Shown here: in pieces, positions 1 to 8,078 of the stretch
Layout: the number at the start of each line of letters is the position of its first letter
Numbering within the stretch: the stretch's first letter is position 1
Assembly (NCBI GenBank): GCA_910580235.1
Contig: CAJTVU010000004.1
Span: 248,001-312,000 of the forward strand
From: an uncultured Dorea sp.
GTDB taxonomy: Bacteria; Bacillota; Clostridia; Lachnospirales; Lachnospiraceae
Length of the DNA stretch: 64,000 nucleotides
Reading direction: 5' to 3'
Notes under the pieces: model-generated
Databases searched by the model: none
The model's input: only the letters and a program-made list of their open reading frames with translations
Told to the model about the DNA's origin: nothing
Made by a program: the position numbers and the translations under genes

Positions 1-441
1 GGGCTCATGGCTCTCTCCGAAGAAGAGCTTATGGAATCCCTCCCCCACAATCCAGACCGCTACCGTAAACAGGCCGTGTACCTTGCCTGGAAAAAGTACG
101 GGATCCATGGGCTGGACGGCTGGGACTACTGCCGCTCCCTGCGCCTTTTAGGAGACTGCTATATCGCAGGATATGTCAATCTGGAAGAATGCCTTGGCCT
201 GTCCCTCCCTATCGCAGAAGCGCTCCAGAAGCAGTATGACAGCTGGGAGGGCGTAGCCGAGAGCTATCTCTATGGCCATCAGTTCTGGAAGCAGGAACCT
301 GTCGACGGCGAGTCTCCCACTCACGACTTCTGGGAGGCTTACCGCCGTTTAAGCTCCATGAAAGACGGCCCTTATTCCGTCCCTTATGACACTGTCCTTA
401 CAGATACATGGACAGGATGTGGCGACGATGAAAAAGCCTGA
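1..441 (+). CDS. DUF1266-family protein, probably cut by the left edge
   Basis: The frame is open to base 1 and has a Met at base 7, so the true start may lie outside the window. The visible 144 residues carry the DUF1266 pattern: a GWDYCR segment near residues 37-42, an AGYV stretch, then DSWEGVAESYLYG about 40 residues later. DUF1266 proteins have no established biochemical role. No catalytic motif, signal peptide or membrane segment is visible. It is transcribed towards the convergent deacetylase gene. I am fairly sure of the family and cannot say what it does. Confidence 0.65.
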   Translation, partial: GLMALSEEELMESLPHNPDRYRKQAVYLAWKKYGIHGLDGWDYCRSLRLLGDCYIAGYVNLEECLGLSLPIAEALQKQYDSWEGVAESYLYGHQFWKQEPVDGESPTHDFWEAYRRLSSMKDGPYSVPYDTVLTDTWTGCGDDEKA

Positions 442-495
442 AGAAACTTTCCCGGGAGATTATTCTCGGAAAGATGACTTTGGCATCGCCATATG

Positions 496-1266
496 TCAAT
501 CTGGAATCTGACGGCCTGTCACGTCCATATGGTAATCCTTTTTTAAGATCAGCTGGGATACGGGGACAATCTCGTATCCTTTTTCCTGTAGTCCTGTGAT
601 CAGCGATTCTAACGCCTGCGCTGTGTACTTAGCTCCATTATGGCACAAGATAATGGATCCGTTCCCTAAGTTTTTATGGTTCACCACTGTATTAATGATA
701 CTGTCCACGCCATAATCCTTCCAGTCCAGACTGTCCACATCCCACTGGATAGTAAAGTACCCGTTCTTCGTGGCGTTCAGTACCACATTGTCGTCATAGT
801 CCCCATAAGGCGGGCGGAACAATTCCATATCCTCCCCTGTCAGCAGCTTCACTTTCTCGTGGACTTTCATCAGCTCCTCTGTCTTCTGCTCGTCGGACAG
901 CTGGGACATATTTTTATGGTTCTCACTGTGATTCCCCAGGTCGTGCCCTGCTTCATGTATAGCTTTCACATCGTCAGGAAAGCTTTCCACCCAGCCTCCG
1001 GTCATAAAGAAAGTCACCTGTATATCGTGCTTCTTTAGAATATCGAGTATCTTCCCTGTATCTTCGTTCCCCCACGCCGCGTCAAATGACAGGGCTACTT
1101 TCTTCTCATCCGTATCTACACAGTAAATTGGCAGCTCCCTCCCATTTACATTGCTGGACACAGACACATATCCCGACATATATCTTAGGCCGCCCGCCAT
1201 CGCCAGTACGCCCGCCAGCACCAGAATCCCTCTGTTTCTCCATTTTCGCTTTCTGTCTTCTCTCAT
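496..1266 (-). CDS. PdaB-like polysaccharide deacetylase (CE4/NodB fold), membrane-anchored
   Basis: This 256-residue protein has a basic N-terminus and one hydrophobic segment (about residues 12-30), so the NodB domain should lie outside the membrane. Motifs in order: SFDAAWG at 60-66, the metal-binding NHSENH at 112-117, RPPYGDYD at 151-158, WDVDSLDW at 175-182 and LCHNG at 207-211. Classical CE4 enzymes have TFDDGP as motif 1; here the second Asp is Ala, as in the sporulation protein PdaB (SFDISWG type). Family members act on peptidoglycan or spore cortex. A PdaB-type sporulation role is inferred; the altered motif leaves deacetylase activity uncertain. Confidence 0.8.
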   Translation of the reverse strand: MREDRKRKWRNRGILVLAGVLAMAGGLRYMSGYVSVSSNVNGRELPIYCVDTDEKKVALSFDAAWGNEDTGKILDILKKHDIQVTFFMTGGWVESFPDDVKAIHEAGHDLGNHSENHKNMSQLSDEQKTEELMKVHEKVKLLTGEDMELFRPPYGDYDDNVVLNATKNGYFTIQWDVDSLDWKDYGVDSIINTVVNHKNLGNGSIILCHNGAKYTAQALESLITGLQEKGYEIVPVSQLILKKDYHMDVTGRQIPD

Positions 1267-1376
1267 AAAATAAAACCCCAGAATATATACCGTTACTTCC
1301 AGTATATGTTCCAGAGTTTTGTCCTAAATCACATTTATTCAATTCTTCCCTCAGTGGGCAAACGAGATCCGCATAA

Positions 1377-2132
1377 TCACAAATCTATCTCAAGCTCCAC
1401 CGGGCAGTGGTCGGAGCCCATGACCTCGGTCCGTATCCCGGCGCCTATAAGCTTATCCTTTAAGCACTCCGACACACAGAAGTAATCGATCCTCCACCCC
1501 GCGTTCTTTGCTCTCGCGCTGAAGCGGTAAGACCACCATGAATAGATCCCCTCCATATCTGGATAGAAATATCGGAACGTATCTATAAAGCCCGCCTCCA
1601 GAAGCTCTGAGAACTTCTGTCTCTCTTCGTCTGTGAAGCCGGCGTTCTTCCGGTTCGTCTTTGGATTCTTAAGATCGATCTCCCTGTGCGCCACATTGAG
1701 GTCTCCGCAGAACACGACGGGCTTCTTCTCTTCGAGCTTCTTCAGATAAGCCAGGAAATCCTCCTCCCACCGCATACGGTAGGGAAGCCTTGCAAGCTCA
1801 TTCTGGGAATTGGGCGTATACACTGTCACTAAGTAGAAATCCTCATATTCCAGCGTAATAACCCTTCCTTCATGATCGTGCTCTTCCACGCCAATGCCAT
1901 ACGAGACAGAAAGCGCCTCCTTCCTGGCAAATATGGCCGTCCCGGAATACCCTTTCTTCTCTGCATAGCTCCAGTACTGATAATAGCCCGGAGTGTCCAG
2001 CTCAAGCTGGCCTTCCTGCATCTTCGATTCCTGAATACAGAAAATGTCTGCGTCCGCCTCTTTAAAGAAATCCAGAAACCCCTTCTGCACACAGGCCCGG
2101 ATCCCATTTACATTCCATGATATAAATTTCAT
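1377..2132 (-). CDS. xth: Exodeoxyribonuclease III / AP endonuclease
   Basis: A 251-residue exonuclease-endonuclease-phosphatase fold protein for base-excision repair of abasic sites. Signature residues are visible: SWNVNGIRA at 5-13, the metal ligand E35 in IQESK, GDLNVAH with D144 and N146, and the terminal GSDHCPV with D241-H242. Length is normal for the ExoA/Xth family. It is the last gene of a probable nrdR-truA-xth operon, starting 14 bases after truA ends. Orthology to the ExoIII class is clear. Confidence 0.95.
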   Translation of the reverse strand: MKFISWNVNGIRACVQKGFLDFFKEADADIFCIQESKMQEGQLELDTPGYYQYWSYAEKKGYSGTAIFARKEALSVSYGIGVEEHDHEGRVITLEYEDFYLVTVYTPNSQNELARLPYRMRWEEDFLAYLKKLEEKKPVVFCGDLNVAHREIDLKNPKTNRKNAGFTDEERQKFSELLEAGFIDTFRYFYPDMEGIYSWWSYRFSARAKNAGWRIDYFCVSECLKDKLIGAGIRTEVMGSDHCPVELEIDL

Positions 2133-2146
2133 ATGCCATATCCTCT

Positions 2147-2881
2147 CTAATAATACACTTTCCTTAAGAACAGCCCTCTTGCCGGCGCAAGGAACCCCGC
2201 GGAGCTTCTGTCTTCAGCCGCAATAATGACAGGGATCATAGAGGGCTCTCTCTTCCCCGTACCTACTTCAAGCAAAGTCCCTGTAAGTATACGCACCATA
2301 TGATACAAAAACCCTGTCCCGTAATACGTGATCCGTACTTTCTCTCCCGTGCTCACAATCTTGATATTCGTAATGCGCCGCACCGGATCTTTGCAGTCTT
2401 TATCATCCGTAAAGCTGATGTAATTCCGCACCCCTATAAGGTACTCCGCCGCTTCACGCATAGCGTCGATATCCAGCTTCTCCGGGTAATGATAGCAATA
2501 CCTTCTGGAAAACACGTCCGGCTTCTCCCGGCAATCGATATAATACTCATACTTCTTCCCCCTGGCGCTTTTGCGCGCATGGAAGCTGTTCCTTACAAGC
2601 TCTGCTTTCATAACACGGATATCCTCCGGCAGATATCGGTTCAAAGACTCTTTCAGCTCCTGTACGTCATACAGCTTCGACAGCCTTACACTGGCCACCT
2701 GCCCGCGGGCATGCACACCGGCGTCAGTCCTCCCGGAACCGTCCACATGCACACGATAGCCTACCAGCTTGCCGATGCTCCACTCCAGCACGAACTGGAT
2801 CGTGTTGTCTGTGGTCGCCTGACGCTGCCATCCCTGATATCTGCTGCCGTCATAAGAAATAGTTAGCTTATATGTTCTCAT
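2147..2881 (-). CDS. truA: tRNA pseudouridine(38-40) synthase TruA (first of two copies)
   Basis: A 244-residue TruA-family synthase that isomerises uridines 38-40 in the tRNA anticodon arm. The catalytic Asp is D53 in GRTDAGVHARGQ, and the N-terminal LTISYDGSRYQGWQ segment is typical. It starts nine bases after nrdR ends, so the two are probably co-transcribed. A second truA lies at 9223-9966; the two are clearly diverged paralogs, and this one is outside the classical ecfT-truA context. Whether they differ in tRNA target is not visible. Confidence 0.93.
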   Translation of the reverse strand: MRTYKLTISYDGSRYQGWQRQATTDNTIQFVLEWSIGKLVGYRVHVDGSGRTDAGVHARGQVASVRLSKLYDVQELKESLNRYLPEDIRVMKAELVRNSFHARKSARGKKYEYYIDCREKPDVFSRRYCYHYPEKLDIDAMREAAEYLIGVRNYISFTDDKDCKDPVRRITNIKIVSTGEKVRITYYGTGFLYHMVRILTGTLLEVGTGKREPSMIPVIIAAEDRSSAGFLAPARGLFLRKVYY

Positions 2882-2890
2882 AATCTTTCC

Positions 2891-3340
2891 TTATTCTAAT
2901 ATCTTCTTCAGCTCGTCCATAAACGTATTGACATCTTTGAATTCCCGATAAACGGAAGCAAACCTCACATAAGCGACTTCATCCAGGGTCTTAAGCTCCT
3001 CCATCACGATCTCGCCGATCGTGCTGCTTGAGATCTCCTTCTCCTCCAGGTTGAATATCTTTCCTTCTATGATATTGACAGTCCTCTGGATCGCTTCCGC
3101 CGACACCGGCCTTTTGTAGCATGCCCGCAATACCCCCGTCTCTATCTTGCCCCGGTCGTACTGCTCTCTGTTGTTGTCTTTCTTTATAATAATAAGCGGG
3201 ATCGTCTCAACCTTCTCATAAGTCGTAAAACGTTTCCCGCACGTATCACAGGAACGCCTCCTTCTGATAGAGCTGCCGTCTTCGGCAGGCCTGGAATCTA
3301 TCACTCTCGTATCTGGATTGTTGCAATATGGACATTTCAT
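2891..3340 (-). CDS. nrdR: Transcriptional repressor NrdR
   Basis: A 149-residue regulator of ribonucleotide reductase genes. Residues 1-45 form the zinc ribbon (C3, C6, C31, C34), followed by an ATP-cone domain (about 49-139) that senses ATP/dATP. NrdR binds paired 16-bp NrdR boxes; two such boxes lie in front of nrdD at 17353-17410. Its start is supported by a purine-rich ribosome-binding site (GGAAGGAG). First gene of the nrdR-truA-xth cluster. Confidence 0.96.
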   Translation of the reverse strand: MKCPYCNNPDTRVIDSRPAEDGSSIRRRRSCDTCGKRFTTYEKVETIPLIIIKKDNNREQYDRGKIETGVLRACYKRPVSAEAIQRTVNIIEGKIFNLEEKEISSSTIGEIVMEELKTLDEVAYVRFASVYREFKDVNTFMDELKKILE

Positions 3341-3363
3341 AATTGCCGCTCCTTCCTTTCAGG

Positions 3364-3405
3364 TATTATAGCTTCAGTATAGCACAGGCAAGAGCCCGAA
3401 TTCAA
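3364..3405 (-). promoter_or_regulatory. Probable sigma-A promoter of nrdR
   Basis: Reading the minus strand, TTGAAT (3405-3400) is followed after 18 bases by TATACT (3381-3376), with a second TATAAT at 3370-3365. This places transcription start about 25-35 bases before the nrdR start codon. Call is by motif only. Confidence 0.5.
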
Positions 3406-3437
3406 TACCTTACCGGACGTTCGTCTGCCCCCGGGAA

Positions 3438-3480
3438 TAAAAAGGGGAGAGCGCATCTTCTCTGAAGCGCTCTCCCTTTT
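3438..3480 (-). terminator. Rho-independent terminator after hppA
   Basis: A ten-base-pair stem, GGGAGAGCGC (3445-3454) with GCGCTCTCCC (3467-3476), is flanked by A-rich and T-rich runs. Read leftwards it ends in a T tract directly after hppA, separating it from the nrdR promoter. Confidence 0.85.
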
Positions 3481-3495
3481 CTCATCCTCAGTATT

Positions 3496-5478
3496 TTACA
3501 GAAGCCCGCCAATGGATAAGAACAGCGGCGCAAATACAAGTGACACGATAGTCATTAATTTAATAAGTATATTGATAGACGGCCCTGACGTGTCTTTGAA
3601 CGGATCTCCCACCGTATCGCCTACAACAGCTGCTTTGTGGGCTTCGCTTCCCTTACCGCCATGATTCCCATCTTCGATATACTTCTTCGCATTGTCCCAT
3701 GCCCCGCCTGAGTTGGACATAAAGATCGCCAACATGACTCCTGTCACGAGCGCTCCTGCAAGAAGCCCTCCAAGAGCGGCCGGGCCTAAGATAACGCCTA
3801 CCGCCAAAGGCGCTGCGACCGCCATAATACCAGGCACTAACATCTCTTTCAGAGCCGCCGTCGTGGATATCGCGACGCAGGACTTATAATCTGGCTTTTC
3901 CTTCCCTTCCATAATCCCCGGCATCTCTTTGAACTGCCTCCTCACTTCCTCAATCATCTGATAGGCCGCCCTTGACACAGATTCCATCGTCATGGCTGAG
4001 AACAGGAATGGAAGCATTCCGCCGACAAACAGGCCGATAATCACGCGGCTGTCTAATATATCAATATTCTCGAGCCGTACCGCCTCTGCATAAGACACGA
4101 AGAGCGCAAGCGCGGTGAGGGCTGCAGAGCCGATGGCGAACCCTTTTCCCATAGCAGCCGTCGTATTCCCCACTGCATCCAGCTTATCCGTAATCTGACG
4201 GACGGATTTATCAAGCCCCGACATCTCCGCAATACCGCCCGCGTTGTCCGCGATCGGCCCATAGGCGTCAACCGCCACTGTGATCGCCGTCGTAGACAGC
4301 ATCCCGACCGCCGCCAGAGCGATGCCGTAAAGCCCACAGAACTGATATGCGGCAAAAATCCCCACGCAGATCAGGAGGATCGGTATGCCCGTGGACTTCA
4401 TCCCTACTGCGATACCGCTTATAATTGTCGTTGCGGATCCCGTCTCCGACTGGGATGCAATCTCTTTTACAGATTTGTAATCGCCTGAAGTATAGACTTC
4501 TGTGATGATGCCGATGATCAGCCCTACGATCAGGCCCGCCACGATGGCGATCGCCGCGTTAAAATTGCCAAAGAAATACTTGCTGAATACAAAAGATACG
4601 ATCAGCACGACCGCGCTGGCCGCATAAGAGCCAGTCTTAAGCGCTTTGTGCGGGTTCGCGTTCTCATCGCCCTTCACAAAGAACGTCCCCAGAATAGAAG
4701 CCAGAAGCCCAAGCCCCGCGATCAGCAGAGGGTACACAGCGCCCGCTGCTTCAAAGTACACGATGCCGAGAGTCAGAGCAGAGATAAGCGCTCCTACATA
4801 AGACTCAAAAAGGTCGGCTCCCATACCGGCCACATCCCCTACGTTATCTCCAACGTTATCTGCGATTACCGCAGGATTGCGGGGGTCATCCTCGGGGATC
4901 CCCGCTTCCACCTTGCCTACAAGGTCGGCGCCTACGTCCGCCGCTTTCGTATAAATACCGCCGCCTACACGGGCAAAAAGAGCAATAGAGGATGCACCGA
5001 GGCTGAAGCCTGACAATACATCCACATTCTTCGTAACTATGTAAATAACGCTTACTCCGAGCACTCCAAGCCCGGCTACGCACATTCCCATAACTGCACC
5101 GCCTGAGAACGCTATAGAGAGCGCCTTATTCATCCCGCTCTCCCTGGCTGCATTGGCAGTCCTTACATTCGCCCTGGTCGCCACCGTCATGCCGCAGTAC
5201 CCCGCGGCCGTGGAGAACAGCGCCCCGATCACAAAGCATACGGCCGTCACCCAGTTGCCGATGCCAAGCCCGATCAGCACAAAAAGTACGATAACAAAAA
5301 ATACAAGGATCTTGTATTCGGCCGTGAGGAAAGCCTGTGCGCCCTCACTGATCGCCGCCGCGATCTCCTTCATCTTGTCTGTCCCTGCGCTCTGCTTTGT
5401 CACGCGTGCAGCAAGATAAACAGCAAACAATAATGCTGCCGCTCCAAACACAGGAACAATGTTCAAAAACATGTCCAT
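3496..5478 (-). CDS. hppA: Membrane-bound ion-pumping pyrophosphatase, K+-dependent type
   Basis: A 660-residue polytopic protein with the M-PPase signatures: pyrophosphate-binding DNVGDNVGDVAG at 207-218, a second acidic motif in DAYGPIADNAGGIAEM (404-419), and DTVGDPFKDTSG near the C-terminus. The GNTTAA motif (437-442) has Ala where K+-independent enzymes have Lys, so this is the K+-dependent class. These enzymes couple PPi hydrolysis to Na+ and/or H+ export; which ion is moved cannot be settled by eye. Monocistronic, with its own terminator and a GGGAGG ribosome-binding site. Confidence 0.95.
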   Translation of the reverse strand: MDMFLNIVPVFGAAALLFAVYLAARVTKQSAGTDKMKEIAAAISEGAQAFLTAEYKILVFFVIVLFVLIGLGIGNWVTAVCFVIGALFSTAAGYCGMTVATRANVRTANAARESGMNKALSIAFSGGAVMGMCVAGLGVLGVSVIYIVTKNVDVLSGFSLGASSIALFARVGGGIYTKAADVGADLVGKVEAGIPEDDPRNPAVIADNVGDNVGDVAGMGADLFESYVGALISALTLGIVYFEAAGAVYPLLIAGLGLLASILGTFFVKGDENANPHKALKTGSYAASAVVLIVSFVFSKYFFGNFNAAIAIVAGLIVGLIIGIITEVYTSGDYKSVKEIASQSETGSATTIISGIAVGMKSTGIPILLICVGIFAAYQFCGLYGIALAAVGMLSTTAITVAVDAYGPIADNAGGIAEMSGLDKSVRQITDKLDAVGNTTAAMGKGFAIGSAALTALALFVSYAEAVRLENIDILDSRVIIGLFVGGMLPFLFSAMTMESVSRAAYQMIEEVRRQFKEMPGIMEGKEKPDYKSCVAISTTAALKEMLVPGIMAVAAPLAVGVILGPAALGGLLAGALVTGVMLAIFMSNSGGAWDNAKKYIEDGNHGGKGSEAHKAAVVGDTVGDPFKDTSGPSINILIKLMTIVSLVFAPLFLSIGGLL

Positions 5479-5604
5479 TCTACAATCCTCCCACAGATTT
5501 AGTTATTTTCTTTATCTTATCACAATAACATATACACTTTCTACCTGATTTTTCTTTTTTAGTACTTTTGAATAAATTATAATGCAATTGTTTGACAGTT
5601 TTCA

Positions 5605-5635
5605 CCAAAAAAGAAGCCGAGATCATCTCGGCTTC
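5605..5635 (-). terminator. Terminator of the reductase/activase operon, overlapping its stop codon
   Basis: GAAGCCGAGAT / ATCTCGGCTTC form an 11-bp hairpin (5613-5635) with a one-base centre, followed leftwards by a run of six T on the transcribed strand. The stem includes the last codons and the stop of the activase gene. Confidence 0.88.
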
Positions 5636-6384
5636 TCTCTTGCTAACAGCGCAGCCCCCAGGGCTCCCGCATATCTTCCATTCTCCGTAGGCTCAACTTT
5701 CTGACCGATTTTTTCCGACAAAATTTTCGTAAAGTACGTGCTGTGGCTCAGCCCGCCTGTCAAGATGACCTTTTCGGGAAGATCTTTCTTCCGGCCAAGC
5801 TGCGCCACCTTCGCCGCCACCGAATCTACCACTCCTGCCGCAATATCTTCCCGCTTGCTCCCTTCGCCTATGTAATTAATGACCTCAGACTCTGCGAACA
5901 CTGTACAAAGAGAGCTGATGGGAAGCGCCGTCCCCGCCTGCGCCATATCAAAGAGCTCCTGCAAAGCGACTCCCAGGCGGTTTGCCATAATCTCCAGGAA
6001 TTTCCCGGTTCCAGCGGAGCATTTGTCATTCATCAGGAAATCCTGCACCGTCCCGTTCTCAACAATGATTACCTTCGTATCCTGCCCGCCGACATCTATG
6101 ATGGCGCAGCTGTCTCCCGCCATCTCCCTCCCGCCTCTGGCATGACACGTAATCTCTGTTATCACATAATCTGCAAAGCCCACCGCGGCACGCCCATAGC
6201 CTGTCGCTACGACCTTTACCCCATCTGCGTGTACATCTACGCCCTCAGACAATAATTTTTCTTTAATCGTCTGCGTCGTCTCTTTGCTGCTCCAACCGGT
6301 AGGAAGGACAAAATACATCTCTTTCTCTCCCTGCAGCGCGACCTTGGAGGCTGTAGAGCCAATGTCGATCCCTACATAATACAT
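5623..6384 (-). CDS. ATP-dependent activase (BadF/BcrA/HgdC family) for the adjacent double-cubane reductase
   Basis: An ASKHA-fold ATPase of about 253 residues that would pass single low-potential electrons to its partner upon ATP hydrolysis. Visible are GIDIGST at 5-11, IDVGGQDTK at 96-104 and the two Cys expected to hold the dimer-bridging [4Fe-4S] cluster, C122 in NDKCSAGTG and C160 in SSLCTVFAESEV. A longer frame begins at 6441 but overlaps the preceding gene; GGGAG at 6395-6399 lies nine bases before the ATG at 6384, which I chose (6390 is possible). Sixteen bases after DUF3343; last gene of the operon. Confidence 0.9.
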   Translation of the reverse strand: MYYVGIDIGSTASKVALQGEKEMYFVLPTGWSSKETTQTIKEKLLSEGVDVHADGVKVVATGYGRAAVGFADYVITEITCHARGGREMAGDSCAIIDVGGQDTKVIIVENGTVQDFLMNDKCSAGTGKFLEIMANRLGVALQELFDMAQAGTALPISSLCTVFAESEVINYIGEGSKREDIAAGVVDSVAAKVAQLGRKKDLPEKVILTGGLSHSTYFTKILSEKIGQKVEPTENGRYAGALGAALLAREKPR

Positions 6385-6400
6385 TTTCATCTTCTCCCGT

Positions 6401-6661
6401 CTAACAATATTTATCCCGCATCGGATTAATGTCCCTTTCAATTGCTTCTATCTTCAATACATCAATTCCATGCTCTTTAATACAGGCTTTGATTACGTCG
6501 ATATCTTTCTCCTCAATCAGGAGAGAGACGCCGCAGCATGTGCTTAGGATCCTGGGAGTCGGGGCGATGACCGCCCGGACTCCCAGTCCTTTTAATTCCT
6601 TATAAAGCCGCATGGCATTGTCATGATTCGGGAACAACACATAATGTTGGATCTTTTCCAT
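6401..6661 (-). CDS. DUF3343 protein, putative Se/S-carrier-like
   Basis: A compact 86-residue protein matching DUF3343, a family annotated as putative selenium/sulfur carrier because of its conserved cysteines and genomic company. Here a CC pair sits at residues 42-43 in the STCCGVSL loop, and a third Cys is C-terminal. It lies between the double-cubane reductase (9-base gap) and its activase (16-base gap), with a cysteine-desulfurase-like gene further upstream. A role in carrying sulfur, selenium or electrons for this cluster is inferred; no function is demonstrated. Confidence 0.8.
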   Translation of the reverse strand: MEKIQHYVLFPNHDNAMRLYKELKGLGVRAVIAPTPRILSTCCGVSLLIEEKDIDVIKACIKEHGIDVLKIEAIERDINPMRDKYC

Positions 6662-6670
6662 AGAGGTCTC

Positions 6671-7945
6671 CTAGTTGTTTAACATCTCGATAAACGCGCT
6701 GACCCTCGTACGAAGCTGCTGTGCGTCGCTGTCCGTATAGTCTGTCTCAATCCCAAGCACAGGGATCCCCGCTTCCTTCATAGCACGCTCTACGAAATAC
6801 CCTTCTGTATCATACAGGTTACAGAATTTTAAGTTTACATCGATAATGCCGTCAACCTTGTATTCTTTTGCAAGACGTAAGATGTCGTCAACTCTTCCTT
6901 CATTCGGCGTGAAACATGCACAGTTGATCCCCATATATCTCTCTGCTATCGCGGTAATCTGCTCCTCTACCGTAGCCTTTCTCTCGTCAACCTGCCTCTC
7001 AAAGTAACGCGTACCTGTACACATCTCCTCACATACGACTGCCCCGCCGCTTGTCTCTATAATATTATGCAGCTTCCAGTTCGGGATAGCGAGCGGCGTG
7101 CCCGTCACCATAATACGCTTCGTCCCTGCTGGGAATACGCTGATCCCGTCTGCGATCCTCTGCTCCAATTCGTCGCAGAGCTTATTTGTCATCTGCGTGA
7201 ATCTTCCCGGATCGTCATAGAACGCAATCTGCGAGATCAAAAGAGCATCTGTGCCGCTGATCGGTATATCCTCATTCTTCCTCGTCTCATACAGCCTTTC
7301 CAGGGCCTTTCTCTTTGCATTGATAAGCTTAATGCTCTCTGCCAGCTTCTCAGCCGTCACCTTATTTCCTGTAAACTCCTCTACAACCTTCTTAAAATCT
7401 TCAATCTCCTCCGCCCATGCTCTCACATCTTTCGCACGTTTCATCTGCGGAAGGTTCATAACATGTACCTGGACGTCCTCTGCCAGTATCTCCCAGGCTT
7501 TCTTCTTGCCGTCGCAGGTCGTCTCGCCTACATACATATCTGCGATCCTGAAGAATGGGCATGTACGGTCGATCCTTGCCCCCACAGATGCTTTAATTAA
7601 CGGGCATGTGTTAGTCGGAAGCACTTTCTCTCCTCCCGGGACCCAGAACTGGGAGCCGCCGCAAAGCCCTGTTGCGATTGCATCTGCGGCAAATACGATC
7701 TCATCCGGCACATATATGCAGAATGTACCGAACACTTTTCCGCCTGCTTTCTGATGCTCGATCAGCTCTGCAGGGCGGATGCCATGGATATCTGCCACTA
7801 CCATATTGTAATAATCCATGCTTTCCGGGCGGTTCTCCTGCGAGAGATACACATCTCCAAATGCCTGTGGCAATACTGCACAAAGCTGGTCATGCGTCTC
7901 CACGTCCATCCCCAAATCTTCCCACATCTTACGGTAATCAGCCAT
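6671..7945 (-). CDS. Double-cubane-cluster-type anaerobic reductase (2-hydroxyacyl-CoA dehydratase superfamily)
   Basis: A 424-residue single-chain member of the 2-hydroxyglutaryl-CoA dehydratase superfamily. The Cys pattern C76, C95, C114, C129, C144, C305, C309, C342, C344 and C375, with GTFCIYVPDE, GLCGGSQFW and NTCPLIKAS, resembles the double-cubane cluster protein (DCCP) group, in which an activase feeds electrons to an [Fe8S9] cluster that reduces small molecules. The paired dehydratase alpha/beta genes are absent, favouring DCCP over an acyl-CoA dehydratase. A longer frame starts at 8065, but AGGAGG nine bases before the ATG at 7945 decides the start. Natural substrate unknown. Confidence 0.85.
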   Translation of the reverse strand: MADYRKMWEDLGMDVETHDQLCAVLPQAFGDVYLSQENRPESMDYYNMVVADIHGIRPAELIEHQKAGGKVFGTFCIYVPDEIVFAADAIATGLCGGSQFWVPGGEKVLPTNTCPLIKASVGARIDRTCPFFRIADMYVGETTCDGKKKAWEILAEDVQVHVMNLPQMKRAKDVRAWAEEIEDFKKVVEEFTGNKVTAEKLAESIKLINAKRKALERLYETRKNEDIPISGTDALLISQIAFYDDPGRFTQMTNKLCDELEQRIADGISVFPAGTKRIMVTGTPLAIPNWKLHNIIETSGGAVVCEEMCTGTRYFERQVDERKATVEEQITAIAERYMGINCACFTPNEGRVDDILRLAKEYKVDGIIDVNLKFCNLYDTEGYFVERAMKEAGIPVLGIETDYTDSDAQQLRTRVSAFIEMLNN

Positions 7946-8078
7946 ACTACTTTTCCTCCTTTGCTGCACCTGTCCTTTGGTGCATTTTTCGTAATAGTAA
8001 TCTATCCTTACCGTAACATTTTTTGAGAGGATTGTCTTATCGCTTTTTCTGATGTGCCAGGCCACTTATCTGTTTTTT

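Noticed and set aside
5623..7945. Classical (R)-2-hydroxyacyl-CoA dehydratase operon
   Set aside because: Only one dehydratase-type subunit is present, there is no CoA transferase or acyl-CoA dehydrogenase nearby, and the cysteine pattern fits the double-cubane group better.
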